Shown here: piece after piece, positions 10,601 to 22,637 of the stretch
Numbering within the stretch: position 1 is the stretch's first letter
How the letters are laid out: each line of letters starts with the position of its first letter
Notes under the pieces: model-generated
Database searches by the model: none
The model's input: only the letters and a program-made list of their open reading frames with translations
Told to the model about the DNA's origin: nothing
From: Syncephalastrum monosporum B8922
Lineage: Eukaryota; Mucoromycota; Mucoromycetes; Mucorales; Syncephalastraceae
Reading direction: 5' to 3'
DNA: 49,156 bases
Assembly (NCBI GenBank): GCA_000697355.1
Contig: JNEN01001245.1
Coordinates: 1-49,156 of the forward strand
Translations under genes and position numbers: made by a program

Positions 10601-10960
10601 GATGAGTGGTGATGGCTTTCAGCGAGTGCAATTGTCAGATGAAGAAAGAGAAGCAGCAAATATATAGATATATAGATATACAGATATAAATATATATCTG
10701 TTAGTGTATATCTTTATATTATATGAAGTGCTGTGTGTATAAAGGTTATGTATATAAGACGAGAAGGAGAAAGGGCAAGACGCGCGCCGGTCTGGGTCGG
10801 GAATTGTCTCTCTCTGTTTCTCTTTTTGTACTGTTTTCTTTCTCCGCTCAGCTCCACCAAACCAGACAACACTCGCCCAAAAGCCATAGCCACCCAATAA
10901 CACACAGTTGTACTGTATAACATACTATATACATATAGCATAGAGTGTACGCTACTCTCC
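10601..10960. promoter_or_regulatory. divergent promoter region, coatomer gamma / tRNA t6A dehydratase
   Basis: 360 bp between two opposed ATGs. It holds an AT-rich ATATAGAT/ATATACAG microsatellite (about 10658-10705), a pyrimidine run TCTCTCTCTGTTTCTC (about 10806-10830) and an AGCATATAGCATAG-like AT stretch close to the plus-strand start. The TATA-like strings are too many to assign. Confidence 0.5.
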
Positions 10961-12546
10961 ATGGCTAATTTTCTCGACGCTCTCGCGCGTGTATTTACAC
11001 CACCGGGAGATCCGAAGCCGCTTCTGCTCACCGCTGCAACTGCATCCTGCTTGACTGCTGCCACCCTTCTTTCCGCACAGGCCTGGCAAAGACGCGTCGT
11101 TTTGTCTCCTGCATCGCCTTCACAGCCTCTGACAGACACCCCGAGCGATGCACCCTACGAGACCAAGGCCGCTCTGGGATCAGAAGCGTATGAAAAGCTG
11201 AGGCGATCTTTTGTGATTGTTGTCGGTGCAGGTGGAGTTGGTTCTTGGGCCGCCCTTATGCTGTTGCGCGCCGGCGTGCAACGGATCCGGATCATTGATT
11301 TTGACCAGGTTACCCTGAGCAGTCTAAACAGACACGCCGTCGCAACCCTCAATGACGTCGGAACTCCCAAGGTCACCGCTATCAGCAAGCATTTTAAAGA
11401 TATTGCGCCGCAAGCACACATCGACAGTCGGATCGAACTTTTCACTGCCGAAACAGCTGACGAGCTTTTGTCAGGTAGAAGAAAATGCACTATTGTCAAC
11501 TTATGCGTAACATATATAGGGTAGGGTCTCCTGATTTCATTATCGATGCCATTGACAACATCAATACAAAACTTTACTTGATAAAGTACTGCCATGACAG
11601 AAGCCTGCCTGTCGTCAGCTCCATGGGTGCAGGCGCCAAGGCTGACCCTTCGCGTATCCAGATCGCTGATATTAGCGAGACATTAGGTAATGCACCTGTA
11701 CTTACGCTGTATGCTATGTAGACTGTAATGCTAAATGTGGATGCAGAGGATCAATTGGCGCGCGCCGTTCGACAAAAACTTAAGAAGATGGGCGTCAAAA
11801 AAGGCGTACCCGTTATTTACTCAGCCGAGAAACCGCATCATGTCAAGCTTCTCCCGTTAGGTACAACTACTTCTACCCTAAGAATCAATTTGCTTATAAG
11901 CTGTAATGTTGCCCAGAGGAAGACCGCGTGCAAGATGCGGATGATTATGCCGCACTCCCCGAGTTTCGCTCTCGTATTTTGCCTGTACTGGGAACCATAC
12001 CGAGTATGTTTGGTATGGCTATTGCCGAGTATGTCATCCTGAAACTGGCAGAACGCCCCGATTTTGAACCCTTGGTCATCAAGCTACGCGAAGGCTTATA
12101 CACAAGAATCCATCGAGATCTGCTATCACGTGAATTGAAATCATATCATAACAAGTGAGTCGCAGCTACGACCCATAGACATTCGCTAAGATCGAGATAA
12201 GGACCTGCACCGTCGACGCCCGCGACGTAGGCTATATCTTCGAGGAGATTTGGCAAGGCAAAAGTATCTTTACTGGTCCAAGTGATCGTGCCGCACTCGT
12301 CCGTTGGGACAGATCCAAGCCTCCCTCTCATCTGAACCTCGTATGCATGTCCAAAGAAGAAGCCAAGGCACATGATGCACTCCCCGTTGATGCAGACCTT
12401 GTGCTACATTATGGCTCAGGTATATCTATACAGCAACTAATGGAAAGATACTAGACTTACGTTTGTTTTTAGATGTTTGTGCCTACGTCGATGAAAGATT
12501 AGCAAAAGAAAAGCGGATACAGGAGCTTTGGAATCCCGTTTTCTAA
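10961..12546 (+). CDS. TCD1: tRNA threonylcarbamoyladenosine dehydratase, TcdA/ThiF family (mitochondrial)
   Basis: ATP-dependent E1-like enzyme that cyclises t6A37 of ANN-decoding tRNAs to the ct6A form; yeast Tcd1/Tcd2 sit on the mitochondrial outer membrane. ATG 10961 gives MANFLDALARVF, then a hydrophobic span (LLLTAATASCLTAATLLSA, residues about 25-45) suitable as an anchor. The ThiF nucleotide-binding loop is VVGAGGVGSWAALML, followed by RIRIIDFDQVTLSSLNRHAV, then DFIIDAIDNINTKL and SSMGAGAKADPSRI. Later exons give GTIPSMFGMAIAEYVI, VDARDVGYIFEEIWQGKS, LVRWDRSKPPS and a C-terminal coiled tail ending ELWNPVF, TAA 12544-12546. Short introns include 47 nt after YHN and 52 nt after HYGS. 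I cannot distinguish Tcd1 from Tcd2 orthology by eye. Confidence 0.88.
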
Positions 12547-13602
12547 CCTCATAACACCACGGGTGACGTATTGCATCCAACCAGAGCTGTAGTGCTCGCG
12601 TACATTGATGTATCTGACCTACGCCTGATTTACATAATAACAATAAAAGATTTGGCTGTAAGGACGGGCCCAATTGGATAAAGGAACCAACAGAAGAATG
12701 GACGGGGGGGATTAGGAAGCAGCAAATAGATTTTAGAGGTAGTCTCTCGAGTGACCCGATTTTGTTAATGATTGAACACTGTAGCTTTTTTTTCTATCAA
12801 TGAAAAAGAGCCGAACAAACCTACCAGAACATACCGCTTAATCCCTCGATATATGTCACGCAGAAGGTGGAAAAGCCCATAGCAAGAATTAAAATATTGC
12901 AGCAGCTTTCTGCACACGTGAAGCGTAGACAGTGGTATAGGGGTTTTATACCCATCGAGCGGCGGTTCTGTAGTCGTAACTTCATAGATCACAAGACTCG
13001 GAGTCCTCACATAAAAGTATATTTTTCATCAGTATCCGTAGGCAAGGTAAAAGCTGGAAAAAATTAGGCAGTGCGGCTCATAAATATAAACCTGATAAAT
13101 GACATGCCGTGATATGCCGCTGCTCATACGTACATCTGGTAAAAAGCCGTCGTATGCTACTAATATATATACATACGCCGTTAAACTGGTCGTTCGGAGG
13201 AGTGAAAGGGTTCAGGAAGTATAAGAATCGTCCTTTTGCTGCCTGAGAAGGATGCCTCTTTCCTTATTGCTGCATACACCAGCCACTTGGTATAGCAAAC
13301 CGTCCTTTTCTACATGCAGCATCGGCCACGAGTTATAAGACAATGGCCGCGGCCGAAGTGTTCATCAGACATTGTTATGTTATTTATTTAACCCGCAAGT
13401 GAACTGTCAAGCCCACAAGGCCAGAAGCGACGGGCGCAGTAAGTATGTCCACGTACCAAAATCACATCGCATGCATATAACTTCCGAGGCAAAAAGGCTA
13501 GAATCAATTAGTTTGTGGTTGGAAAAGGTTGTTTATAGTAGTAGTATATAGTGTATATAAGTACAATAATAAATGAAATAGCAAAAACCTTGCCGTACGG
13601 CA
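12547..13602. other. 1.06 kb convergent spacer
   Basis: Between the stops of the convergent dehydratase and first permease. AT-rich with short open frames lacking recognisable domains, CATATATA-type strings near 13160 and 13540, and poly-A-signal-like AATAAA strings near both ends (for example about 12645 and 13567). Nothing else seen. Confidence 0.5.
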
Positions 13603-15336
13603 TCAAGGACGGTAATTGAAATTGAGATCCTCCTTGTCCGTCATATCAAACTCTTCAAAGTTCGTTGGTCTGGGTTCAATCTGACCAGCGTCTTTGAGCG
13701 ATTGGCGCTGTCTGTTGAGGTGGTTATAGGAGAAAGCGAGGTAGCCAAATAGGATTGCAACCACGAAATCGACCGCAGCGTAGGCTGACATACCAGATAT
13801 ATAGCGAGGTGCTTCGCGCTCCAGTAAAATCAATGGACCAACAAAGTTGCCGAGACAGAAGGCAACCATGTTCATACCCGTGTAGAAAATCTTCTTTGTG
13901 TAGCCAGACACGTTACTCGAGATGGAAGTTTGCAACAAGACGTAAGATGGGCTAACAGAGGAGAGGTAGAGACCAAGGAGCTTGACACGACCGCCTGGTA
14001 GAGCTGCCAGTATAATGCAGCCTACCATCCCGATCAAACTGAATACGGCTGCAACCACGTTGACATTGTCGAACTGTCTGCTGACAAAGACAGCGATCCC
14101 CACAAGAACCATGATCACCACGCCGAAAGGGATGAGAAGAAGGACAGCGTTGAGTGCCTTGGTTACATCAAAAGGCGTGAGCGAACGACATCATGATACA
14201 GTATGTAAGGCCAGGATATATTCACTTACACTAAATCCTAAATCCTGGATCAGCTGTGTCGCATAAGCTGTGATGGCACCGTTCGACATATTGAGGAAGA
14301 AGGAGATCAAGAAATAGAAATAGAAGCGGATTTCCCCAAGTGATTCAAAGATATGACCTATCTTGACATCCTTATTTTGGATGGCAGCATTGTCCAGCGT
14401 TCTCTCCTCTACAATCTTCTCTTCTTCAGGCGTCAAATGGAACCAGCGCGACTTGGTCTTATCCGGAAGGAAGCAAAAGAATATAAATCCAATGGCGGCA
14501 GTAATGGCGCCAAAGATAATCATGCCCCTATCGTTGGTTATAAGCCTTACTGCGTGAAGCGTGTCAATGACTAAGTACCATTTCCATGCGCGCATACCAC
14601 CTGTACCGTCCATATGAAGACCAATGCCAAAGCCAACCAAACTACCGACAGCGATGGCGAACGCGTTCGTTATAAACATGACACCGAACCATATGACTTG
14701 CTCCGACCGGCGGTAGAGTGTACTGATAAGCAGGAAAATACAGGGATACGTCGTGCCTTCAAAGAAACCGAGAAGAAATCGAAGCCCAGCAAGCTGTCCA
14801 AAATCTTTTGCAACGGCTGTGCATGCGAGGCATACACCCCATATGATAAGGATGCTGCCAAGATATTTCGATATCTGAACGCGTTGCAAAAAATACTGGT
14901 TTGGCGCCTGTGTAAAATAGGGCATGGTTATGAACGAGGATTTTTTCTGCTGCGATTCTACGCACCTGAACAATAAGAAAGCCCAAATAAAAAATCGAGC
15001 TGATCCAGCTGTACTGTGTCTGTGTGATGTGCGTATCCTCGTAAAGACCGAAAACAGCTGCGATCGTAAGGGTGCCTTTGTCAATGAACTAAAAAAGGAT
15101 GAAGTTGCTATAAACTGGGTGCACCTTCTGACCAGACAAAAATGAGACCATGACAGCAGACATACCTGCACAAACAAAATCAAGCACACCAGCGGCATGA
15201 AGGTCCAGTTAATTTTGCGCACCAGATGCTTCTCTTGAGGAGACTTGACGAAAACGGGAGCCTTTTCTTTGGATTTTACAGACCCCCCCTCTTCGAGTCG
15301 GGTTTCCTCGACCGTGGCTTTCTTTCCAGGGGGCAT
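13603..15336 (-). CDS. MFS permease, Dal5/anion:cation symporter (ACS) family, copy 1
   Basis: Twelve-helix proton symporter of the fungal allantoate/nicotinate/vitamin permease class; the substrate cannot be read from sequence. ATG 15336 (MPPGKKATVEE), then the family entry LVRKINWTFMPLVCLILFVQ, FIDKGTLTIAAVFGLYED (helix 1-2 loop), APNQYFLQRV, LAGLRFLLGFFEGTTYPC, STLYRRSEQVIWFG, DKTKSRWFHLTPEEEKIVEE (central loop) and SSNVSGYTKKIFYTG. It ends in the acidic tail DMTDKEDLNFNYRP, a variant of the usual fungal T-D-x-E-N-x-x-F-x-Y ending, TGA 13605-13603. Introns of about 55-100 nt; two early ones rejoin the frame exactly. It is the closest relative of the permease at 19869-21671 and probably arose with it by local duplication, with a DHA1 gene now between them. 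Confidence 0.88.
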
Positions 15337-17672
15337 AATGGACGACAGTCAACTGGGAAGAAATCAAAAGGAGGAAAGACCGAAGCAAAAGAGTAAAAAA
15401 GAGGACAATCCAGAAAGCGAAAACGATCGTGTTCATCAACGGGTTGAACCCCGACGTGCCGTATATGGAGGGGGCAAAAAGGACGACTGCATTTCACGTG
15501 CTGTGTAAACGGCAGTTTTGTTGTTGCATCAACGATGTTCAGATATAAGGAGAAATTATACAGTTTGCTTCACGGCCTACATGTCGCATGCGGAACACAG
15601 CATGCTACACTGGGCGTAAATCTGTGCTTGTGTCCACACAGCAAATTGGACAAACTTCTAATTTTTAGATGCATCGCATCCATGTTACACCAATCGATAC
15701 TCGTACAAGGACTCAATTGCACGTCCTTTCAAAAATACTGATGCATACACCTTTCCATTTCAATAACTCAACAGTCAAGCCGTTTGTCTTGGTATCATGG
15801 TAAATGGTAAGAAACGGGAAGAAAGAGGAAGCTCGGGAAATCGCTGCCCGCCGGATTTCTTGAGGATCTATTCGTGTGACAGCATTATGTAAAAGCAGCG
15901 AACCATTGTATAGTATCTGAAAGCGATGTGGTTGGAGCTCAGCGAGCTACAGCTGTCATAGGGGACTTGCTTTATATGTATCGCAAAACGATCATACTGT
16001 CATGACCAAAGGAAGTTTAGGAGTATGCCTGTCACTCAGCGGCGACAGACGGATATGGCTGGGAGTTGACCGGGAGACGTCACCGCCAATGAATCTTCCT
16101 GTATCGAGCAGAACACCCTGTCTTCGAGGTTGCCTTACAGTTGCGGCTTATAGAGTGTATTCTATCAAATGCGTTATGGACGAATGAAAAGGACCTAACA
16201 TGCCGTATAAGGGCGAGGAGTCACTCACATCTAATAGCCCTACCTTTTCACAGCAAATATAGTGCCATACTAGGATAAGAATTGAAGATTTATGCTGCTT
16301 GATAGTCGTGTGAAGGGCTAAGACAACTACGATCTCCGCGCAGGTTGCATCACTGGTATCTCGTTACCGCCAGTTACACTTTCGCTTCCCGAGGAGAACG
16401 TAAAACGTCGGAATCTCACGCTCTCAAACTTTGTACTGACGCCACTGTATGAGAACTTACTGTCACACTGAACAAGGCATATTTGGACAATGGTCATCTA
16501 AAAAGAGTTTGCCAGCTTCGGACGACCGACCTGCTGGGGATATTACTGACTTGATATTTGGTCAATGGCTTATTTATTATCGTGCTTAGTGGTCGAGTTA
16601 TACTACAAAGCTAGATCGTGAGGGATGCTGAAGCAATTGAGTATATCAAAAATACCGATGCATATAGCTCAGGACTCTAGTATATGATGGGAGTTGCTAT
16701 CATAGTTTCATACTTTTCGACTACATATTTATTTTACCGTATACAGGTACTGAGGAAAGACAGACACATATGACTATCTTCATTCAGCCTGCTTTACCAA
16801 TATGGCACGTTAATGACTTCAAGTAGGTAGAATCTTGTCAGTATAATCTAGGGGGAGCAGAATCCTTTAGCTTATTTTATGTTTAGATGATGAGCGCCAC
16901 TGCAGTGTAGGGGTGTTGCACTCACTATCGAAATTGAGCTACAAAAACTACTTCTACTATGGCTGTCAATGATCTGTATAAATGAAAATCTATTCAATGT
17001 CATCCCATAATTATCTATGCAAAAAAATTATTTCCTATGCAAAAAGTTATTTCCGCGAGCACGGAGCAATATTTTGCTGAGCTGCTCATCTGTGTTCCCC
17101 AGAGAACCCTGAGAAAGGCGATGAGTAATGCGTGTGACCGGTGCCTCGATACCAGTCAATCATCTTACTACAGTAATACTTGAGCAAATACACATGGTGC
17201 TGTAGGTGCAATTAAAAGAAGGCGCTCATACAAAGAGTATTCAAGAAGTGTACAGATTCTCGACCGGAGACTACGGTTGGAGGGCTGCCATTCAAACAGG
17301 TGGACTGTCGCTGGACCGCTGCACGTTTATCGGCCAATCACAGGCGGCCATTCGTGATCCGCCCATACCTCATCACGAGTAAGGGTTGACCTCGATACGA
17401 GTATCTTGGTTTTTGCGTCATCATTGATATTTGTAAAGATGGAAACATATGGCCAAGTATATTACAAGAGAAAGCGGACGGATCTTCCTGCCTTTACGAA
17501 GATTTCTCAATTGATATCTATACAGCAGGGAGTGGATATATATCGACCAAACTCGGCCTCTGATTACGGGAAAATTATTTCACGATATCTGAAAATGTAT
17601 CTGAACGTGTCGCTATACTAAGTGAAAATGAACATCTCTTTTCACTGCAAATCTTTTTTTTCTTAGTAATGC
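15337..17672. other. 2.3 kb intergenic, divergent promoters of two transporters
   Basis: Upstream of both the minus-strand permease (15336) and the plus-strand DHA1 gene (17673). Mostly AT-rich DNA without long open frames. A GC-richer island at about 17260-17400 includes CGGCCAATCA (CCAAT box 17334-17338) followed by GGCGGCCATTCGTGATCCGCC, about 330 bp before the DHA1 ATG, and looks like a core promoter element. A short tandem repeat lies at 17015-17053. No RNA gene recognised. Confidence 0.5.
17015..17053. repeat. two-copy tandem repeat, 19-20 bp unit
   Basis: CTATGCAAAAAAATTATTTC followed directly by CTATGCAAAAAGTTATTTC; the copies differ by one base and a one-base length change. Intergenic, no function inferred. 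Confidence 0.8.
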
Positions 17673-19693
17673 ATGAAAAGTAAGATGGCTGATGGAAAAA
17701 CGATATTATCCAAGAACGCAGGAAAGGAGGAAATGGAATGTGCAGTTGCTGAGCTTCCGTCGTCGACGCCGACTTGCGAATCATACCAAGAGCAACAATC
17801 TAGCTGTCGAGAGACGAACATTGCAGGAACCTTCACTGGCCTTTCCTCTGGAGTATCATTCGATGGCTCAGTAGGGGCAATAGAGCTGAACGAGAAGAAC
17901 TCTCACATGAAGGAGCATATACCATCCTCTGGTCAGGAGTCTCAAGAGCAAGCCGTTGTAACTCAGAAAATGGCATGGTATCAAGTGCCGCTCGTTACTC
18001 GGAGCCATACGCCTGAGCCAAGGCTGCTCCCTCGCAGTCAGAAGTACCTTATTCTAATGACGGTCTCGGTCGCTGGATGCCTGTAATATCAGCGCTTGGG
18101 TCATGGCAAAAAGATGACTGAAAGAATTATTTATTAGGTCCCCAATGGCGACTACAATCTATGTAAACGCGTCAATCATCCGTCAGTTCCTCTGATAGCC
18201 TGATATTGGATGCTGCCTCTCTTTTTTTCTATAGCTACCAGCCCTCGTCGACATGCAACAATCATTGAACACTTCAGACACTGCGATGAATGCGTCGCTG
18301 GCTTTATTCATATTCGTCACTGCTTTTTTCCCGTTAATGTGGGCCGCTTTTGGAGACGCCATTGGGCGTCGTCCTATATATCTTATATCCATATTCATTG
18401 CAGTTCTTGCTAATGTGGGCTGCGCACTGTCAACAAATGTGATTATGCTCATCGTGTTTCGCGCTGTCACAGGAATTGGTTCCTCGTCGGTAAGCATACA
18501 TTTACTTTGTTTGATTTTCCCCAGAGGATGCTTATCATGAATCCGTCTTCCTGGTAGGTAATGTCTATGGGTGCGGGATCTATCAGTGATATTTTTGAGG
18601 CAGAAGACCGCGGGCGAGCATTTGCATACTATACTACGGGCCCAATGCTAGGACCTGCGTTAGCGTATGTCAAAAAATCACCAAATGTGCAAACCTGTGT
18701 ACCCTACTAAGCTGTGACGATTGTGGGCAGGCCTATAATTGGAGGTTATCTCAATCTAGGCCTGGGCTGGAGAAGCAGTTTTTGGTTCCTGTCGATTGCA
18801 TTTTTCTGTGTTTGGCTAGGCATCTTGTGTTTCTTGCCAGAAACATGGAAGCCGAAGACGGCTATCCAGGATTCTGTGAATGTTGAAGGGAAATCCCGAC
18901 CGAGGAAAGAATTGGCAAGTCGCACCATTAATCCTTTGGCTGCTATCAAACTGTTGAAGTATCCAAATGTTGTCCTGGTGGTGCTTTTCAGCGGGCTTTT
19001 GTGAGTTTTTTTTTCTGCGAATCGGTCAGCGTTAACAATTAAAATGATAGGTTCTTTACATCCTATGTGGTCAGCGCCAATTTCTCACGCATCTATACCG
19101 AGCAATATAAACTGGACACTGGTACGGTTGGCCTCTGTTATCTACCACAAGCTATTGGTAGTATTGTCGGTGGAAATATCGGCGGACGCGTGTCAGACAG
19201 AACATACAAGAAGCGTATTGGTGGCATGGACAAAAGCACAATATTTCCAGAAATGCGCATTAATGGTCTATTCTTATACTCTGCATTTGCTCTACACCTT
19301 TTCGCTCAGATAGCGTATGGGTGGTGTATCCAAGAGAATGTTCATTTTGCAGTCGGTCTTGTATGTCTTTTCTTTGGTAAGTATTTCACCTCATTAATTA
19401 TTATTACGGCTAATTTTTTGTGTCATATACTGTGATAGTTGGTGCATCGCGCATGTTGCCTAACGTTACGCTGTCGGCCTATCTTGTTGATTGCTTTCGA
19501 GATCAGTCAGCCACAGTTACAGGTATAATGATATCTCGAGATCATATCTAATACTAATGCAACTGCAGCTTGTAATAATTTTGTGCGTTATGTCTTCGGT
19601 GGTGTGGGGTCTCTCATCGCAGCCGACTTTCAGCATGCAGTCCAGCCTGGTATCCTTTATACCATATGTGGCGTAATTTTCAGTACCTGCTGA
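17673..19693 (+). CDS. MFS drug:H+ antiporter, DHA1 type, probably frameshifted near its end
   Basis: Plasma-membrane exporter of the Qdr/Aqr/Tpo-like DHA1 group. ATG 17673 (MKSKMADGK) begins a long hydrophilic N-terminal tail (about 120 residues). Helix 1 follows, spliced to read SPMATTIYLPALVDMQQSLN, then FGDAIGRRPIYLISI (the GRRP signature between helices 2 and 3), FRAVTGIGSSS, GSISDIFEAEDRGRAFAYY, GPMLGPAL, PIIGGYLNLGLGWRSSFWFL (helix 5-6), a central loop with PETWKPK, then GLCYLPQAIGSIVGGNIGG, LPNVTLSAYLVDCF and YVFGGVGSLIAADFQHAV. The frame stops at TGA 19691-19693 inside helix 12 (CGVIFSTC). In the neighbouring frame, 19689-19761 continues as a plausible membrane end and basic tail (LINVYLLQRRGHITQRAVTD). 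A one-base loss is the simplest explanation. Seven or so introns, all GT-AG. Convergent with the next gene. Confidence 0.85.
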
Positions 19694-19868
19694 TCAATGT
19701 CTATCTACTTCAACGACGAGGACACATCACACAGCGAGCGGTGACGGATGAAATAGCATAGTACCTGTTTAGGAAATGATACATACAGCTACAATTGTAC
19801 AATTTTCGATAGTCGATATAGGAGTCAAAGATATTTACATAATGCTACTATGGCACAGATAAGCAAGA

Positions 19869-21671
19869 TCAGGGGCGGTACACAAAATTCAGATCTTCTT
19901 TGTCAGTCAAGTCCAGATCTTCTCTGTTTGCGGGAAGAGGATCAATCTTGCCCTCGTCTCTCAGTTTTTGGCGGCGCTTATTCTCGCGCACAATGCGCAG
20001 GCGCACGTAGAGGAAGAGCAGAACAGCGATTATGTCTGCAGCCATGTATCCAGACAGACCACCAATGTATCTAGGCGCATCTTGTTCAACCATCATGAGC
20101 CTAACATTGGTAATGCCATGTGAGTACCAAAAAAACGGCCTTAATTATCAGCGCTCTACTTACGGGCCCACAAAATTGCCGATGCAGTATGCGACGAGGT
20201 TACCTCCGGTATAAAAAATCTTCTTGGTGTAGCCGGACACATTGCTTGAGATTGATGTTTGCAGCATGACATAGATGGGAGAGCTTGCAGAGAGAAACAG
20301 ACCGGCAAGCTTAGCACCACCGCTCGGGATAACACAGAGGAGAAGAGCACCAATAAAAGTGACGGTGCCCATAATAGCAGCCACATAGCCTATTTCATCG
20401 TATTTCTTGCTGGTATACATCATGAAAGCCATCAGAATCATGATAGTGACACCATTAGGGATGTTGAGCAGAATTGAATTGAGGTCCTGAAAAATAGAAA
20501 TTGGATTTGATAAGCACGCCTTGAAAAGAGATGCATGTATCTGATATTCAGTACTTACATCGAAACCCATGTCCTTTATGATCTGTGTACTGAAAATTGT
20601 AGTGCATCCATTCTGAAGATTCACGAAGAAGGAGATAAGCATATAACAATAAAATTTGTCGTCCTTGAGTGCTTCTTTGATGTGTGCCATCTTGATCGTT
20701 TTGGTTTGTACCACAGCGTTCTCACGTGTGCGTTCATCAACTATGGCTTCTTCTTCAGGTGTCAAACGAAACCATTTTGACTTGGCGCTGTCTGCCAAGA
20801 AGAGGAAGAAAAGGATTCCAAGAAGGACCGTGACAGCTCCCCAGATGATCATGCACCTAGCGATATGTAAGACAAACAACGTTGGTCTTTTTTTTGTTTT
20901 GCCCTGCGACATACCATTTCCAGGCACTAAGGCCCCTGATACCACTCATGTGCCTGATACCGTAACCAATGAGACCTCCCAGTGCAATAGCGGTAGCATT
21001 GCAGATGAACATGGTGCCAAACCAGATCACTTGCTCAGATCGGCGGTAAAGCGTGCTGATAAGCAGAAAAATACATGGGTACGTCGAGGCTTCGAAGAAG
21101 CCGAGTAAGAATCGGAGGCCCGCGAGCTGCTGGAAATTATTCGAGAGCGCCATACAAGCGAGGCTCAGACCCCAAAAAATGAGGACAGTACCCAAGTACT
21201 TCGAAATAGGGAGCCGCTGAATAAAGTACTGATTCGGGAGCTGGTATATTGTATCTTTTAAATGACTGTAGCGCTTCAAAACCTTTTACCGACATACCTG
21301 GAAGGTAAGATAACCCACATAAAATATGGCACCCAGCCAACTGAACTGACCTTGTGTAATCCCCGTATCTTCATATAGCCCCATAGCAGTGGAGAAATTC
21401 AGCGTGGATTTGTCTATGAACTGCATGTACCACATCATAATGCCTCCAGCCTTTAGCCACTTTCTCACGAGAAAAATAAAAAAGAGTTTACCTGAACAAA
21501 TAGGATAGAGCATACTAGGGGCATAACTGTCCAGTTAATCTTGCGTACGAGCCTTTTCTCTGCCGGCGAATATACGAATTTGGCGTCATTCACACCAGAC
21601 TCTGAAAAAGAAAGGCCGGACTCAAGTTTCTCGATCCTCGTTTCCGTGTACTTCTCGGGATCTGGAGACAT
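19869..21671 (-). CDS. MFS permease, Dal5/ACS family, copy 2
   Basis: Paralog of the 13603-15336 permease. ATG 21671 gives MSPDPEKYTETRIEKLESGL, then LVRKINWTVMPLVCSILFVQ, FIDKSTLNFSTAMGLYED, LPNQYFIQRLPISKYLG, LAGLRFLLGFFEASTYPC, STLYRRSEQVIWFGTMF, DSAKSKWFRLTPEEEAIVDE, LQTSISSNVSGYTKKIFYTG and the tail DLTDKEDLNFVYRP, TGA 19871-19869. Both termini and all twelve helices appear intact. An alternative ATG at 21713 is in frame but would add a short hydrophobic stretch not shared by the paralogs. A five-site GATA cluster lies 230-265 bp upstream of the start, the arrangement seen in nitrogen-catabolite-repressed permease genes of fungi. Substrate unknown: ureides, nicotinate, vitamins or small peptides are all possible for this family. 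Confidence 0.9.
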
Positions 21672-22637
21672 TACTGCGTTATTGACGTTTGTGTAGATGC
21701 GAAAGTAGATCATATTATGTCCGCTCTTTATAAAGGTGATCGGTGCCTTAAAAAAGGTTTTCGTACGATTCTCTTAGCTTTACCCTTCATTATCATTTCC
21801 ATGCATCGTGTATAAGATACTGTGTTCTTCTCATTTCTGCTTTGCTTGATATGTGTTTACGTCGCGTCGATATCGCACTCAGAGTTACACACTGAATCAA
21901 CGATAAAAGATAACTGCTTATCTTTATCTTTATCGTAGTCGCCATTTTCTCTTTCAAACAACATACACAGAGAGTAAATACACAACCATCTCGTCACATG
22001 GTGCCGAGTGGCTGCATAGGGCTTTAGAAGCACGGTACAAGGTTAGCTTTCGTATACACGCTATTATTTCCCAGGATTAGTGGACTATTACTCAGAGAAG
22101 AAGTCCCGGGAGAACAGTTGGTAATGTGAACTTGGCGGGGTAATAAAGTTCATTGTGAAAATTCGCACACGGGTATCTCGAAAAAAAAAAAAAAGCGAAT
22201 GATAAGACTTATCCAGCCCTTTCCCGTCTTGAAACCATGTACGATTGGCCTGACATACAGATAGAACTTTGACATTTTTCCTATTTTCAAATAGTGCAGA
22301 GATGGACAGGCTTAGTGTTAGAAGATAGGCAAAGGGACTCATGCATCTGTGACATTATGGTTATTCTAGCTGTAGCTATTTTCTCCCGTGCACAGTAGTT
22401 TTTGTTCTCATGTCAATTTCTAGATACTGCCATTCATCTGAAATAGAAAGCCATTTTCACTCTCCGTCTCTGTAAAGATTGAAGGAGGACTCTGTGATAT
22501 CAATGGGTGGATTAACATCTTGCATAAAATACTGTAGCATGCACGAGTACCGGCTTGTTATAGGTTTCTAGTGACAGTATGTATATATTTATTTTCTTGC
22601 CCAAAGTATTTAGATTTACATTCTTTTTCATTTTGCT
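21672..22637. other. permease promoter and PEX6 3' flank
   Basis: 966 bp holding the promoter of the minus-strand permease (start 21671) and the 3' flank of PEX6 (stop 22638). It contains the GATA-site cluster at 21902-21934 and a 14-base A run at about 22181-22194. No open frame worth reporting. Confidence 0.6.
21902..21934. promoter_or_regulatory. cluster of five GATAA / TTATC sites (candidate GATA-factor binding region)
   Basis: Within 33 bp: GATAA at 21902-21906 and 21909-21913, then TTATC at 21918-21922, 21924-21928 and 21930-21934. Two sites point one way and three the other, separated by CTGC. HGATAR sites of this kind bind the fungal nitrogen regulators (AreA/Nit2, Gln3/Gat1) and the siderophore repressors (SreA/Urbs1). 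The cluster is about 230 bp upstream of the Dal5-like gene on the minus strand. The role is inferred from position and family. Confidence 0.55.
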
